A stretch of 64,000 bases of DNA from PALSA-612 sp963773055. GTDB lineage: Bacteria; Actinomycetota; Thermoleophilia; Gaiellales; Gaiellaceae. Position 1 is the first letter of the stretch. Each line of letters starts with the position of its first letter. A model generated the notes under the pieces. It was not told where the DNA came from, ran no database searches, and was given only the letters and a program-made list of their open reading frames with translations. Below, piece after piece: positions 25,266 through 34,600 of this stretch. The position numbers and the translations under genes were made by a program. The stretch covers positions 1-64,000 of the forward strand of contig CAVYZL010000006.1 of the NCBI GenBank assembly GCA_963773055.1, written 5' to 3'.

Positions 25266-26652
25266 GTGGACCCTGCCCAGACCCCAACGCCGTACCCGCT
25301 CCGGATCGAAGGAGCGCTCGATCCGTCATTGAGCCGCGGGCTCTGGCTCGTCAAATGGCTGCTCGCGATCCCTCATTTCTTCGTCCTCGCGTTCCTGTGG
25401 GCGGCGTTCTTCGTGATGAGCGTCGTGGCGTTCTTCGCGATCCTCTTCACGGGTCGGTACCCGAGGGCGATCTTCGACTTCAACGTCGGCGTGCTCCGCT
25501 GGACGTGGCGGGTCGCCTTCTACGCCTACGGCGCGCTGGGAACTGGACCGCTACCCGCCCTTCAGCCTTGCCGCCAATGTCGACTACCCGGCAACGCTCG
25601 ACGTCGACTATCCCGAGCGGCTGTCCCGGGGACTCGTCCTCGTCAAGTGGTGGCTGCTCGCGATCCCGCACTACCTCATCGTCGGGGTGCTGCTCGGAGG
25701 AGGCAGCTGGTTCGCATGGCAGCAAGGAGCCTGGGGCGGGCCGGGACTGATCCTCATCGCCGTTCTCATCGCCGGCTTCGGGCTGCTCTTCACGGGTCGG
25801 TACCCATCTGGCCTCTTCGACTTCGCGCTCGGGCTAGACCGTTGGGTGCTACGCGTTGCGGCCTACGCGGGCCTGATGACGGATGAGTACCCACCCTTCC
25901 GCCTCGATCAGGGCGGCAGCGACCCAGGCTTCGCGGTCGAACCGGCCGCTGCCGAGCCCGAGGGAGCGGCCGATCGGAAGTGGTCCGGCGGCAGGATCGC
26001 CGTCGTCGTCATCGGCAGCATCCTCGCCCTCGTCTCGCTCGGTGTCCTTGCAGGCGGCGCCGTCGCCGTGGTGGCGGATCAAACCCAGCGTGACAGCGAC
26101 GGTTTCCTCGTCACTCCGAGCGAGCAGTTCGACACGGGAACGTACGCGCTCGTGTCCGAGACGATCGCGGTCACGGCTGACATCCCACAGTGGGTGATCG
26201 ACCAGCTGATCGGGACCGTCCGGATCAAGAGCGAGAGCGAGAAGAGAATCTTCATCGGCATCGCTCCTGAGGCGGCGGCCGACGCCTATCTCGGCGGCGT
26301 GCGCCGCGCCGTCGTCAAGGACATTAGCCCCGACCCCCACTACTCGACACGGCCCGGCGGGCCGCCGGCGACTCCGCCGGGTGAGCAGACGTTCTGGGTC
26401 GCGTCGAAAGCCGGAGCGGGTGAGCAGGTGCTCGACTGGAACGTGGAGGATGGGGACTGGGTGGTCGTCGTCATGAACGCCGACGCGTCCCCGGGTGTGA
26501 CCGCGGACCTGCGGATCGGCGCGGAGATCGACTCGCTGATCTGGATCGGGGTCGGTCTGCTCGGGGCGGGCCTGTTGCTCGGACTGGCAGCTGCCGGGTT
26601 GATCTACGTCGGCATACCGAAGCGCCTCGCGCCTTCCGCAAGCGGCGCATGA
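25266..26652 (+). CDS. DUF4389 membrane protein with C-terminal extracytoplasmic domain, one frameshift
   Basis: Two DUF4389 modules are seen, each with LSRGLWLVKW(LL)AIPH and FTGRYP motifs and paired helices (LAIPHFFVLAFLWAAFFVMS; LAIPHYLIVGVLLGGGSW). After them come a transmembrane helix near IAVVVIGSILALVSLGVLAG, an extracytoplasmic domain with QWVIDQLIGTVRIKSESEKR, and a final helix. The first frame ends after YGALGT and the second continues RYPPFSL; removing one G at 25545-25546 joins them into about 461 residues. The gene is 3n+1 long. Function of DUF4389 is unknown. Confidence 0.8.
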
Positions 26653-26727
26653 CGCGCTCCAAAGAGCTTCACCTGGCCGGCCGCGACAGAGGTTTAGGGC
26701 TGCCGTGTCCGTGGGTACTGCACGTGT

Positions 26728-26940
26728 GTGCGTGGTATCCCTTCCGGATCGGCGACGCTTCGCGTGAGCGGGGACGAGTTGCTCGACTCGTCGACGCTCG
26801 AACGTCTCTGCGGCCTCGCCGATCGCTTCGAACGCAGCGGCAGGCGGCTCGTCGTTCTGTGCGATGACGAGCCTGTCCGCCGTCTCCTCCAGGTCGCGGG
26901 CTTCACGCGCCGCTTCGATCTGCCGCCGCACGCGGGCTGA
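26728..26940 (+). CDS. Truncated STAS-like protein
   Basis: A 70-codon frame holds LRVSGDELLDSSTLERLCGL and RRLVVLCDDEPVRRLLQVAG followed by FTRRFDLPPHAG, the second half of a STAS anti-anti-sigma domain. The first half of the usual ~110-residue domain is missing and the DSST serine falls near the start. It may be a decayed gene or a short regulatory product. It lies 75 bp after the DUF4389 gene. Confidence 0.45.
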   Translation: MRGIPSGSATLRVSGDELLDSSTLERLCGLADRFERSGRRLVVLCDDEPVRRLLQVAGFTRRFDLPPHAG

Positions 26941-26991
26941 TCGACCGCTCTCAGTCGAGTGGCAGCGCTCAGGCGGCGCCGCGTGTGCGGG

Positions 26992-27936
26992 CTATCTCTC
27001 CAGCGATCCACGCACGGTCGCGGTGATCCGCGCTGCGGGACAGCGGTAGATGCCCGAAGTCGTCGCGGCCGCCGAGTAGTCGTAGCGCCCCGTGACGCGC
27101 GTCGCGTGCCACCGGCCGTCGATCCATGCTCCTCCCTTCACCTGGAGCCGCACCGTCATCGTGCCGTGGACGTCCTTGAAGTTGCACTCGACGAGCGGTG
27201 TCCGGGTCGTGCCGTGGTAGACGGCGCCTGACCGCGCGAGCCCCACGCGCACGGTGTGCGAGTCGAAGGACGCGCCGCGGTAGTCGTAGCGGAGCCGCAC
27301 CCTGCACGGACCTGCGGAGCAGGCCGGCGTGAACTTCCATACGCCGGTGTCGGTCGTGCCCTTCTTCACGTTGATGCCCGACGCCGCCGTGATCTTCGTC
27401 GTCACGTCGAACGATCCGGCCAGCCGTGCCTTCGAGAGCGCGAGCGGCTGCTTCGTTGTTGGCTTGGGAATGACCTTCGGGATCGGCGTGTCTGTCGGCG
27501 CGGCGATCGAGAGCGACCGCACAGCCGACTCGATGCATCCGTCGGCGCCGCCTGCGTACTCGATCCGGTGTGCCTGCCAGTAGTACGTGCCAGGAGTGTT
27601 CATCCAGAAGGTGCCGAAGCTGTAGTACGTGGGACGCGCCTCGTAGACCGAGGGGTCGGTCGTCGCCTGGAAGTCCCAGATCGAGACTTCGTGCGCGATC
27701 GTCCCGCAGGCGTTCACGACCGTCGGTGAGCGCGAGACCGAAAGCCACAGGGAGTCGTCACCCGGGTGCGTCCTGATCGTGAAGGCGATGGGTGTCCGCG
27801 CCTTGAACACCTTCCCTGACGGCGGGGTCAAGAGCGTCGGCGGGTCCGTGGTCAGGCTCGCGGCCGAAGCAGCTCCTGCTGCGATGACCAGCGCAGCGGC
27901 GAGCATGCCGACGGAGACATGGGCGAGGAGACGCAT
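26992..27936 (-). CDS. Secreted two-domain protein, hypothetical
   Basis: This 314-residue protein has a signal peptide (HVSVGMLAAALVIAAGAASA, ~6-25) and no further membrane segment. The first domain, with PPSGKVFKARTPIAFTIRTH and PGTYYWQAHRIEYAGGADGC, looks like an Ig/fibronectin-type fold; after a Pro/Thr linker a second beta domain (GTTDTGVWKFTPACSAGPCR, DSHTVRVGLARSGAVYHGTT) contains paired Cys residues. GGAGGTGGACCGCTT precedes ATG 27936. It is probably exported and disulfide-bonded; function unknown. Confidence 0.7.
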   Translation of the reverse strand: MRLLAHVSVGMLAAALVIAAGAASAASLTTDPPTLLTPPSGKVFKARTPIAFTIRTHPGDDSLWLSVSRSPTVVNACGTIAHEVSIWDFQATTDPSVYEARPTYYSFGTFWMNTPGTYYWQAHRIEYAGGADGCIESAVRSLSIAAPTDTPIPKVIPKPTTKQPLALSKARLAGSFDVTTKITAASGINVKKGTTDTGVWKFTPACSAGPCRVRLRYDYRGASFDSHTVRVGLARSGAVYHGTTRTPLVECNFKDVHGTMTVRLQVKGGAWIDGRWHATRVTGRYDYSAAATTSGIYRCPAARITATVRGSLER

Positions 27937-28050
27937 AAGCGGTCCACCTCCTCTCGTGTGCCTCTCAGTCTCTCGTCCCGTCGCCGGCTGGCCAAGAGTG
28001 AATTCACCGATGCCGCTGCACGAAACTACGGAGCCTCGCGGCGCGAAACG

Positions 28051-28603
28051 TCAGCGGAGCGTGTCGACTTGGTGCTGCGGGTCGAGCCGCGTCAGCGGAC
28101 ACGTCCCCCACAGACCGCGGCGCTCCCGTTTCGCGGTCCGCGCTGCATCGAGCAGCGCCGTCGAGTAGCGACCACGGCCGCCGTCGTAGAAGTACGGCGC
28201 CGCGGCGCCGCGCTCTACGAGGCGGAGGTTGAGGTTGGTGCCCCTTTTGAAGACGTAGGCGAGCACTCTCCCGAAGCGATCGCGGTTCTCGAGCACGGGA
28301 TCGTGCCGGAGCGTCACGGTGCCGCCGAGGGGCGCGAGCTTCGCGAGTGCGGCGGCTGCCTCCTTCGCGTAGCACTCCTCCTCTGCGAGCTCGGGCGCGT
28401 CGATCTGCACGAGCCGCACGCGGCGACCGTCCGAGAGATGGATCGTGTCACCGTCCGAGACGGTGTCGACGACGCCGGGCGCGAAGTCGGGTCGCGACGA
28501 CGCGTCGATGTGCGCTCGCGAGCGTGGGCCGAGCAGCGATCCGTACGTGAGGAAGGCCGCGATCCCGATGAACGACGAGCGCGACGGGCAGCCAGCCGCG
28601 CAT
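28051..28603 (-). CDS. Staphylococcal-nuclease-like (SNase) protein, one frameshift
   Basis: This membrane-anchored thermonuclease-like enzyme would cleave DNA or RNA. SNase motifs are TVSDGDTIHLSDGRRVRLVQ followed by IDAPEL, then ENRDRFGRVLAYVFKRGTNL and LVERGAAAPYF; the Arg residues of the active site (near VRLVQID and ENRDRFGR) are present. The N-terminal MRGWLPVALVV continues as IGIAAFLTYGSLLG only if one base near 28570 is removed, which yields a signal anchor and ~183 residues; the gene is 3n+1 long. ATG 28603 overlaps the selB stop (TGATG), making it the last gene of that operon. Confidence 0.78.
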
Positions 28604-30276
28604 CAGCCGTCGCGTGCCGACCGGCGGAGGATACGCCGGTCGGCGGTCCGCCGGGTGATGCCGTCGGCGTCGAAACGCTCGAGCAGGAGCTCGGCCGTCT
28701 TCCTCCCGACACCGAGCAGGTCACGGAAGCGGCCGAGGGTGATGCCTCCCTCGACGCGACACTCCTCGACGAGCGTCCGCTTCGCTCCGTCGTAGGCCGT
28801 GGCGGAGATCGCCAGCCCGTTGCCGACCCGGACGAGCCGGCCATCGGCTTCGAGGAAACGCGCCAGCGCCGGGTCGTCGACCTTTACCGGCTCGAGCCCG
28901 AGCTTCGCTTCGAGCTCGGCGGCGTCGAGCTCACGGCCGTCGAGCGACCGGGTCGAGCCGGGCCGGTACAGCTTCCCCTCACGCCGCTCCAGCCCGAGCA
29001 GCGGGACGACCTCCGCCGCCCACGGGTCGACGAGGGCCGGTACACCGGGGTCGAGCGGGCTGGCGGCGTCGAGCCGGCGGTCGAGCTCCTCCCGGAGCTC
29101 TGCGAGCCACGCGGCGGAGAAGACCCAATCGCCTGCGCGCTCCAGCCCGGCGAGACCGTCGTCGTGGACGTCGAGCGACGTACGCAGGACGGGCGCAAAG
29201 ACGAGCGCGGCCGCGTTACCTCGATCGATGGCCGCGATGCGCTCCTCGGTCGTCCGGTGCGGCGGCGCCGGGTCGACCACCCGACCGCCCGCGACCGTCG
29301 TCTCGGAGCGAAGGATCACGCGATCGCCACGGGCCGCGACCACGGGCGAGCCCAGGCGGAGCTGGGCAAAGCCGTCGCCGAAACGCCGGACCGTCGCGCG
29401 GATCTCCGCCGTGCCGAGGTGAACGTGCAGCCGGGCGGCGTTCGGGACCGGCCGAAGCTCGTCGAGCGAGACATCGAGGCGATACGAGACGGAGTACGCA
29501 CCGGGCTCGACGAGCGCATTCCCGCGCGGCACGGCCGTTCTCTCGACCCCGGGCAGGGAGACGGCGACGCGCTGGCCCGCTTCGGCCACGTCGACGTCGC
29601 GGTCGTGCACCTGCACCGAGCGGACGCGGACGTCGAGGCCGGCCGGTTCGGCGCGGAGCGAATCACCGGCTGCGATGCGGCCCGACCAGAGCGTCCCCGT
29701 GCAGACCGTGCCGATCCCGTGCAGGGTGAACGCACGGTCGACGTACAGACGGGTCGGGCCCTCCGCGTGCGTCGGCTCGGCTGCTTCGGCAAGCGAGGCG
29801 AGCGTCGCCCGGAGCTCCTCGAGGCCCGCCCCTGTTCTGGCGCTCGTGACGACGACCGGAGCGCCGGGCACGAGCTCGGCCATCTCGGAGGTGACCAGTT
29901 CGACCGTCTCGTCATCGGCGAGATCTGCCTTCGTGATCGCGACGACACCGCGGTCGACGCCGAGCAGCCGCAGGATCGCGAGATGCTCGAGCGTCTGCGC
30001 GCGCGCCCCTTCTCTCGCGTCGACGACGAGCAGGAAGAGGTCGATGCCGGACGCGCCGGCGACCATCGTCCGCACAAAACGCTCGTGCCCCGGGACGTCG
30101 ACGAGCGAGAGCCGCCTTCCGTCGGAGAGGTAGAGCGGGGCGTACCCGAGGTCGATCGAGATGCCCCGTCGTTTCTCCTCCGGCAGCCGGTCCGTGTCCT
30201 TTCCTGTCAGCGCCTTGACGAGCGTCGTCTTGCCGTGGTCGATATGTCCGGCGGTGCCGACGACGAGCGAGCTCAC
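28603..30276 (-). CDS. selB: Selenocysteine-specific elongation factor SelB
   Basis: This 557-residue translation GTPase delivers Sec-tRNA to UGA codons at SECIS elements. G1 is GTAGHIDHGKTT (7-18), G3 is LVDVPGHERF, and the G4 motif is TKAD. EF-Tu-like domains 2-3 follow, and the C-terminus ends in winged-helix repeats (GRFRDLLGVGRKTAELLLER, GITRRTADRRILRR) that bind SECIS RNA. I chose GTG 30276 because it overlaps the selA stop (GTGA) and the protein then begins VSSLVVGTAGH. Longer versions of the frame lack family similarity. Confidence 0.94.
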   Translation of the reverse strand: MSSLVVGTAGHIDHGKTTLVKALTGKDTDRLPEEKRRGISIDLGYAPLYLSDGRRLSLVDVPGHERFVRTMVAGASGIDLFLLVVDAREGARAQTLEHLAILRLLGVDRGVVAITKADLADDETVELVTSEMAELVPGAPVVVTSARTGAGLEELRATLASLAEAAEPTHAEGPTRLYVDRAFTLHGIGTVCTGTLWSGRIAAGDSLRAEPAGLDVRVRSVQVHDRDVDVAEAGQRVAVSLPGVERTAVPRGNALVEPGAYSVSYRLDVSLDELRPVPNAARLHVHLGTAEIRATVRRFGDGFAQLRLGSPVVAARGDRVILRSETTVAGGRVVDPAPPHRTTEERIAAIDRGNAAALVFAPVLRTSLDVHDDGLAGLERAGDWVFSAAWLAELREELDRRLDAASPLDPGVPALVDPWAAEVVPLLGLERREGKLYRPGSTRSLDGRELDAAELEAKLGLEPVKVDDPALARFLEADGRLVRVGNGLAISATAYDGAKRTLVEECRVEGGITLGRFRDLLGVGRKTAELLLERFDADGITRRTADRRILRRSARDG

Positions 30277-31571
30277 GACGTGCGAGCTGAAGCAACCGCC
30301 GCGGCGAGCTCCTCGACCTCGGCGTCCGAGACCGTGCGGCAATCGAGCAGAAGCCGTCCGTCGCGGACGATGCCGACGACGGGCGGCTGTCCCGCGCGGA
30401 GCCGCGGACCGAGCTCCTCTTCGATGGCACACGCGAAGCTCGGCAGCTCGAGCAGTGGCAGCGCGCCGCCCCCGACGCGCGCGGCCGTCTCCTCGACCTC
30501 GCCGCCGACGAGCTCGGCAAGCCGCGCCGCGCGGTCGCGGACAGCCGCGATCGGCTCCTCGAGCATGCGCAGGACGGGGATCTCCCGGCGCGCGCGCTCC
30601 GGCTCGAGGTACAGCGCGAGCGTTGCCTCGAGCGCGGCGAGCGAGAGCTTGTCGGCGCGGAGGGCACGCTGGAGTGGATGGCGCCGGAGCCGTTCGACGA
30701 AGTCTTTCTGTCCGACGAGGATCCCGGCCTGGGGGCCGCCGAGCAGCTTGTCGCCCGAGAACGAGACGAGATCGGCGCCGGCGGCGAGGCTCGCACGGGC
30801 GGTCGGCTCGTCGCCGAGGTCGATCAGCGCCCCCGAGCCGAGATCGTCGACCAGCGGGAGCTCGTGTCGCCGAGCAAGCTGTGCGAGCTCCGCGAGGTCG
30901 GGCTGCTCAGTGAAGCCGACGAGCCGGAAGTTCGACTGGTGGACGCGGAGAATGGCGGCCGTCTCGTCCGAGAGGGCGGCCTCGTAGTCGGCGATCCGCG
31001 TGCGGTTGGTCGTTCCCACCTCGACGAGCCGCGCCCCCGAGCGCGTGAGGACGTCGGGGATCCGGAAGCCGTCGCCGATCTCGATCAGCTCGCCGCGCGA
31101 GACGAGGACGTCGCGTCCGTCCGCAAGCGCGGCGAGCGCGAGGAGCACGGCGGCTGCGTTGTTGTTGACGACGAGCGCGGCTTCCGCGCCTGTCAGCCGC
31201 GTGAGGATCGAGGCGATGTGATCCTGACGGGAGCCGCGCTTCCCTTCTGCGAGGTCGTACTCGAGGTTCGAGTACCCGCGCCCGACCTCGAGCACCCGGT
31301 CGAGAGCGGCTTCGCCGAGCGGCGCGCGGCCGAGGTTCGTGTGGACGATGACCCCCGTTGCGTTGATCGCGCGGCGTAGCTTGAACGCTTGCGCCGCCGC
31401 GAGCTCGGCCGCGGCGAGCGCGTGGACGTCCGGATCGCCGCCCGCCTGGATCTCGGTGCGCGCGCGGTCGAGCGCGGCACGGGCCGCGGTGACTGCGAGC
31501 TCGTGCGGCGCCTCCGCGAGCCGGGAGTCTCGAGCGAGCTCGTCGACGGAGGGCAGGTCTCGCAGCTTCAT
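30273..31571 (-). CDS. selA: L-seryl-tRNA(Sec) selenium transferase SelA
   Basis: This 432-residue PLP enzyme converts Ser-tRNA(Sec) to Sec-tRNA(Sec). Key parts are the N-terminal LRDLPSVDELARDSRLAEAP, NATGVIVHTNLGRAPL (70-85), EVGTTNRTRIADYE, the PLP pocket VDDLGSGALIDLG and the catalytic lysine in SFSGDKLLGGPQAG (Lys275). ATG 31571 is supported by a 4-bp overlap with the PNP gene stop. Together with selB this shows that the organism makes selenoproteins, but neither tRNA-Sec (selC) nor selenophosphate synthetase (selD) is in the window. Confidence 0.95.
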   Translation of the reverse strand: MKLRDLPSVDELARDSRLAEAPHELAVTAARAALDRARTEIQAGGDPDVHALAAAELAAAQAFKLRRAINATGVIVHTNLGRAPLGEAALDRVLEVGRGYSNLEYDLAEGKRGSRQDHIASILTRLTGAEAALVVNNNAAAVLLALAALADGRDVLVSRGELIEIGDGFRIPDVLTRSGARLVEVGTTNRTRIADYEAALSDETAAILRVHQSNFRLVGFTEQPDLAELAQLARRHELPLVDDLGSGALIDLGDEPTARASLAAGADLVSFSGDKLLGGPQAGILVGQKDFVERLRRHPLQRALRADKLSLAALEATLALYLEPERARREIPVLRMLEEPIAAVRDRAARLAELVGGEVEETAARVGGGALPLLELPSFACAIEEELGPRLRAGQPPVVGIVRDGRLLLDCRTVSDAEVEELAAAVASARTS

Positions 31572-32398
31572 GCCGAAAGTGTAGGAACGAGCTGTTCGAG
31601 GAGGGCGGTCAGCGTTCCCGCTGCCCGAGCGCCGACCTCGAGCACGCGCTCGTGGTCGATCGGCTCGGGGAGGACGCCTGCCGCCATGTTCGTGACGCAC
31701 GAGAGGGCGAGGCAGCGAACGCCCATGTGCCGCGCGGCGAGCACCTCGGGCACGGTCGACATGCCGACGAGGTCGGCGCCGAGTGTGCGGAGCATCCTGA
31801 TCTCGGCGGGTGTCTCGAACGCCGGGCCGAGCCACGCCGCGTAAATCCCCTCGCGAAGCTCGAAGCCGGCCCGGTCAGCCGCCGCCCCGGCCGCTTCTCT
31901 CAGGGCAGGGTCGTACGCGTCGGACATGTCCGGAAAGCGCGGCCCAAGCGACTCGTCGTTCGGGCCGACGAGCGGTGATCGGCCCTGGAGGTTGAGATGG
32001 TCCGAGATCGCGACGAGCTGCCCGGGCTCGAAGTCCGTGTTGATCGCTCCGACGGCGTTCGTCAGGACGAGCGTCCGGATCCCGAGCAGCGCGAGGACGC
32101 GGATCCCGAACACGACGCGCGCAGGATCGAGCCCCTCGTAGAGATGCGCCCGCCCGCGCATGACGGCCACGTCTGCGCCTCCGAACGACCCGAGGACGAG
32201 CGTGCCCGCGTGGCCGACCGCGGTCGACACGGGCCAGCCGGGAACCTCGCCGTAGGGAATCTCGACGGGATCGCCGAGCCCGTCGGCGAAGGCGCCGAGG
32301 CCGCTGCCGAGCACGATCCCGATCGCCGGCGCAGCGCTCGAGCGCGTCTGGATAGCGGCCACGGCTGTGTCGAGCTCGCTCCGCACGGAGTCCAGCAT
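31568..32398 (-). CDS. punA: Purine nucleoside phosphorylase
   Basis: This 276-residue trimeric-type PNP cleaves inosine/guanosine with phosphate. Signatures are GIVLGSGLGAFADGL (27-41), VGHAGTLVLG, MRGRAHLYEGLDP, TNAVGAINTDFEPGQLVAIS and MSTVPEVLAARHMGVRCLAL with VTNMAAG. It is the first gene of the minus-strand operon PNP-selA-selB-SNase and is divergent from the DacA gene, whose start is only 24 bp away. The connection of a salvage enzyme to Sec biosynthesis is positional only. Confidence 0.93.
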   Translation of the reverse strand: MLDSVRSELDTAVAAIQTRSSAAPAIGIVLGSGLGAFADGLGDPVEIPYGEVPGWPVSTAVGHAGTLVLGSFGGADVAVMRGRAHLYEGLDPARVVFGIRVLALLGIRTLVLTNAVGAINTDFEPGQLVAISDHLNLQGRSPLVGPNDESLGPRFPDMSDAYDPALREAAGAAADRAGFELREGIYAAWLGPAFETPAEIRMLRTLGADLVGMSTVPEVLAARHMGVRCLALSCVTNMAAGVLPEPIDHERVLEVGARAAGTLTALLEQLVPTLSA

Positions 32399-32422
32399 AG
32401 GCCGGGGCTACACTCGTCGATC

Positions 32423-33265
32423 GTGCGTGCGCTCCGCCTGGGGGTGTCGGTATGCGTCGCGCTGGTCGTCGTGGCCGGTGCGGCGGCTTCGGCGCCTCCG
32501 CTCGTCACGCTCAGCGCGCCGCTGCCCACGAACGGCCCGAAGGTCAAGGCGCCGGTCGCGATCCTCATCGACTCGGGAACGGGCCAGGTGCTGTACGCGA
32601 AGCGGCCGTACATGCGACGCCCGATCGCTTCGACGACGAAGATCATGACGGCGATCGTCGCCATGCACCTGCTCCAGCCCGGCGACATCGTCCGCGTCCC
32701 ACGTCAGGCGACGCGCGTCGAGCCCTATCGCGAGGGTCTTCGCAAGGGCGAGCGCGTCCCCGCCTGGAAGCTGTTCTACGGCCTCCTCATGGTGTCGGGA
32801 AACGACACTGCCGTCACCCTCGCCGTTGCCGCGGGCGGGACACGCGAGCACTTCATCACGCTCATGAACCAGAAGGCGCGCGAGCTCGGGCTCCGGCACA
32901 CGCACTTTCTGAGCGCGAGTGGCCTGATCGACGACGGCAACTACTCGACCGCCTGGGATCTCGCCGCGCTCGCGCGCTATGCGCTTCGCAACCCACGCTT
33001 CCGCTCGATCGTGGCGACGAAGAAGAAGCGCGTCTGGTGGCGTCCGCCGACGTACGCGAAGCTCTACGAGAACCACAACAAGCTCCTTTGGAGCTACCGG
33101 GGCGCGGACGGGGTGAAGACGGGGTGGACGACGAAGGCGGGTTCGTGCCTTGTGGCCTCCGCTCACCGGCACGGGGTCGGCCTGATCACCGTCGTCCTCG
33201 ACTCTCCGGATCACTACGGCGACACGATCAAGCTCTTGAACTACGGCTTCGCGCAGCGCGGCTAG
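32423..33265 (+). CDS. dacA: D-alanyl-D-alanine carboxypeptidase (PBP5/DacA type, S11)
   Basis: This 280-residue secreted serine peptidase trims peptidoglycan stem peptides. The signal segment is LGVSVCVALVVVAGAAASA. The S11 catalytic motifs are SxxK in IASTTKIMTAIV, SxN in MVSGNDTAV and KTG in GVKTGWTTKAG. The GTG at 32423 starts the leader. There is no C-terminal PBP5-type amphipathic anchor domain beyond GFAQRG, so it is a short form. It is transcribed away from the PNP operon. Confidence 0.93.
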   Translation: MRALRLGVSVCVALVVVAGAAASAPPLVTLSAPLPTNGPKVKAPVAILIDSGTGQVLYAKRPYMRRPIASTTKIMTAIVAMHLLQPGDIVRVPRQATRVEPYREGLRKGERVPAWKLFYGLLMVSGNDTAVTLAVAAGGTREHFITLMNQKARELGLRHTHFLSASGLIDDGNYSTAWDLAALARYALRNPRFRSIVATKKKRVWWRPPTYAKLYENHNKLLWSYRGADGVKTGWTTKAGSCLVASAHRHGVGLITVVLDSPDHYGDTIKLLNYGFAQRG

Positions 33266-33269
33266 GCAA

Positions 33270-33959
33270 TCAGCTCGAAGCTGCGAGGGGCTCGTCTCCC
33301 TTCTTCGCGCAGGCGGCGACGATCGCGTCGATCGCCTCCTTTGGCTCGTCGGTGACCGTCAGCAGGGCGAGATCCTCGCGCGCCATGAAGCCCTGGTCGG
33401 CGAGGACGTCGATCCAGTCGAGCAGCGGTCGCCAGTGGTCCCGCCCGATCAAGCAGACCGGGAAGAGACCGATCTTTCCCGTTTGGATGAGGACGAGCGA
33501 CTCGAACAGCTCGTCGAGCGTGCCGAACCCGCCGGGCATCAGCACGAGCCCCTCGGCCGCCTTCACGAGCATCACCTTGCGCGCGTAGAAGTGGTGGAAC
33601 GTGAAGCCGATGTCGCAATACGCGTTCAGCGACTGCTCGTGTGGGAGCTCGATGTTGAAGCCGACCGAGATTCCGCCCGCCTCCTGCGCGCCGCGGTTCG
33701 CGGCCTCCATGGCTCCGGGGCCGCCGCCGGTGACGACGGCGAAGCCGGCCTCTACGGCGAGGCGGCCCAGCTCCCGTGCCTCGGCGTACGTCGCATCGCT
33801 CGCCGGCGTCCGCGCCGACCCGAAGATCGTGATCGCGGGGCAGTCGAGCGAGTCGACAACAGCGAAGCCCGCGCGGAACTCGTCCGCGATCATCCGGACG
33901 TGCCGCTCGATGTCGGGGTCGACCCGCTCGAGGATCTGCTTGTCGGAGTTCGTGCTCAC
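33270..33959 (-). CDS. LOG-family protein (TIGR00730, nucleotide phosphoribohydrolase-like)
   Basis: This 229-residue Rossmann-like protein has the LOG signatures: GSARTPASDATYAEARELGR, the GGGPGAMEAANRGA loop and PGGFGTLDELFE catalytic motif. LOG enzymes release free cytokinin bases from their 5'-monophosphates and older databases called them lysine decarboxylases. The bacterial substrate is usually unknown. ATG 33959 overlaps the protease stop by 4 bp (ATGA), so it ends the moaDE-protease-LOG operon. Confidence 0.9.
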   Translation of the reverse strand: MSTNSDKQILERVDPDIERHVRMIADEFRAGFAVVDSLDCPAITIFGSARTPASDATYAEARELGRLAVEAGFAVVTGGGPGAMEAANRGAQEAGGISVGFNIELPHEQSLNAYCDIGFTFHHFYARKVMLVKAAEGLVLMPGGFGTLDELFESLVLIQTGKIGLFPVCLIGRDHWRPLLDWIDVLADQGFMAREDLALLTVTDEPKEAIDAIVAACAKKGDEPLAASS

Positions 33960-34600
33960 AGCCGGTGCTGGACGACGTGTGAGCCGAGCATCCCGAGCAG
34001 GAGCAACCCGGCCAGACCGAAGTACATGACAGCGAGCGTGAGGGCCCGTCCGCGCGCTCCACCGACGCGGAGGTACCGGTAGTAACGCAACAGGTGCCCG
34101 CCGTCGAGAAACCCGATCGGGATCAGGTTGAAGAGGTTGAGGAGAAAACCGGTGTACGCGAGCGCGCGCAGGAGATCCGAGTCCCGGACGTCACCGGCGA
34201 CCCAGAGCACGGCAGCGCCGACCCCTCCGAGAGCAGGCCCTGCGTACGAGATCAGCGCGTGGCGCCAGGGCCCGATGCGCGCGTCCTTGAGCGCGACGTA
34301 GGCGCCGAGAAAGGGAATGAAGACGGGGAGGTCGGGATGTAGCCCCTGTCGTCGGGCTTCGAGATAGTGGCCGAGCTCGTGCACGAGGATGAGCGCGACG
34401 AGCCCGATGGCGAACGTCCAGCCCCAGAGCAACGCGTAGCCGCCGACGGCGATGAAGATCGAGCCGAACTTGAGCGCCGGGACGCCGATCTTCACGAGCA
34501 GAGCGCCGACGACGAGGATCGGCGCGAAGATCTTGCGCACGAGCCCGCGCCAGTCGAAGCCCCCTGGCCGGATCGGGTCGTAATCGCGGTACTCGCTCAC
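33956..34600 (-). CDS. Site-2-protease-like membrane metalloprotease (M50)
   Basis: This ~214-residue multi-pass protein has the zinc motif LVHELGHYLEARRQG (HELGH at ~74-78) and the third ligand motif NLFNLIPIGFLDGGHLL, in six or so helices. M50 proteases cut proteins inside the membrane, often releasing anti-sigma factors; no PDZ domain is present. I chose GTG 34600 because it overlaps the moaDE stop as GTGA; an ATG at 34618 would add six residues. Its target is not evident. Confidence 0.87.
   Translation of the reverse strand: MSEYRDYDPIRPGGFDWRGLVRKIFAPILVVGALLVKIGVPALKFGSIFIAVGGYALLWGWTFAIGLVALILVHELGHYLEARRQGLHPDLPVFIPFLGAYVALKDARIGPWRHALISYAGPALGGVGAAVLWVAGDVRDSDLLRALAYTGFLLNLFNLIPIGFLDGGHLLRYYRYLRVGGARGRALTLAVMYFGLAGLLLLGMLGSHVVQHRL

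Noticed and set aside
27919..30987. Open plus-strand frame of over 1000 codons
   Set aside because: It is antisense to SNase, SelB and SelA, which carry clear family motifs; long antisense frames are usual at this GC.
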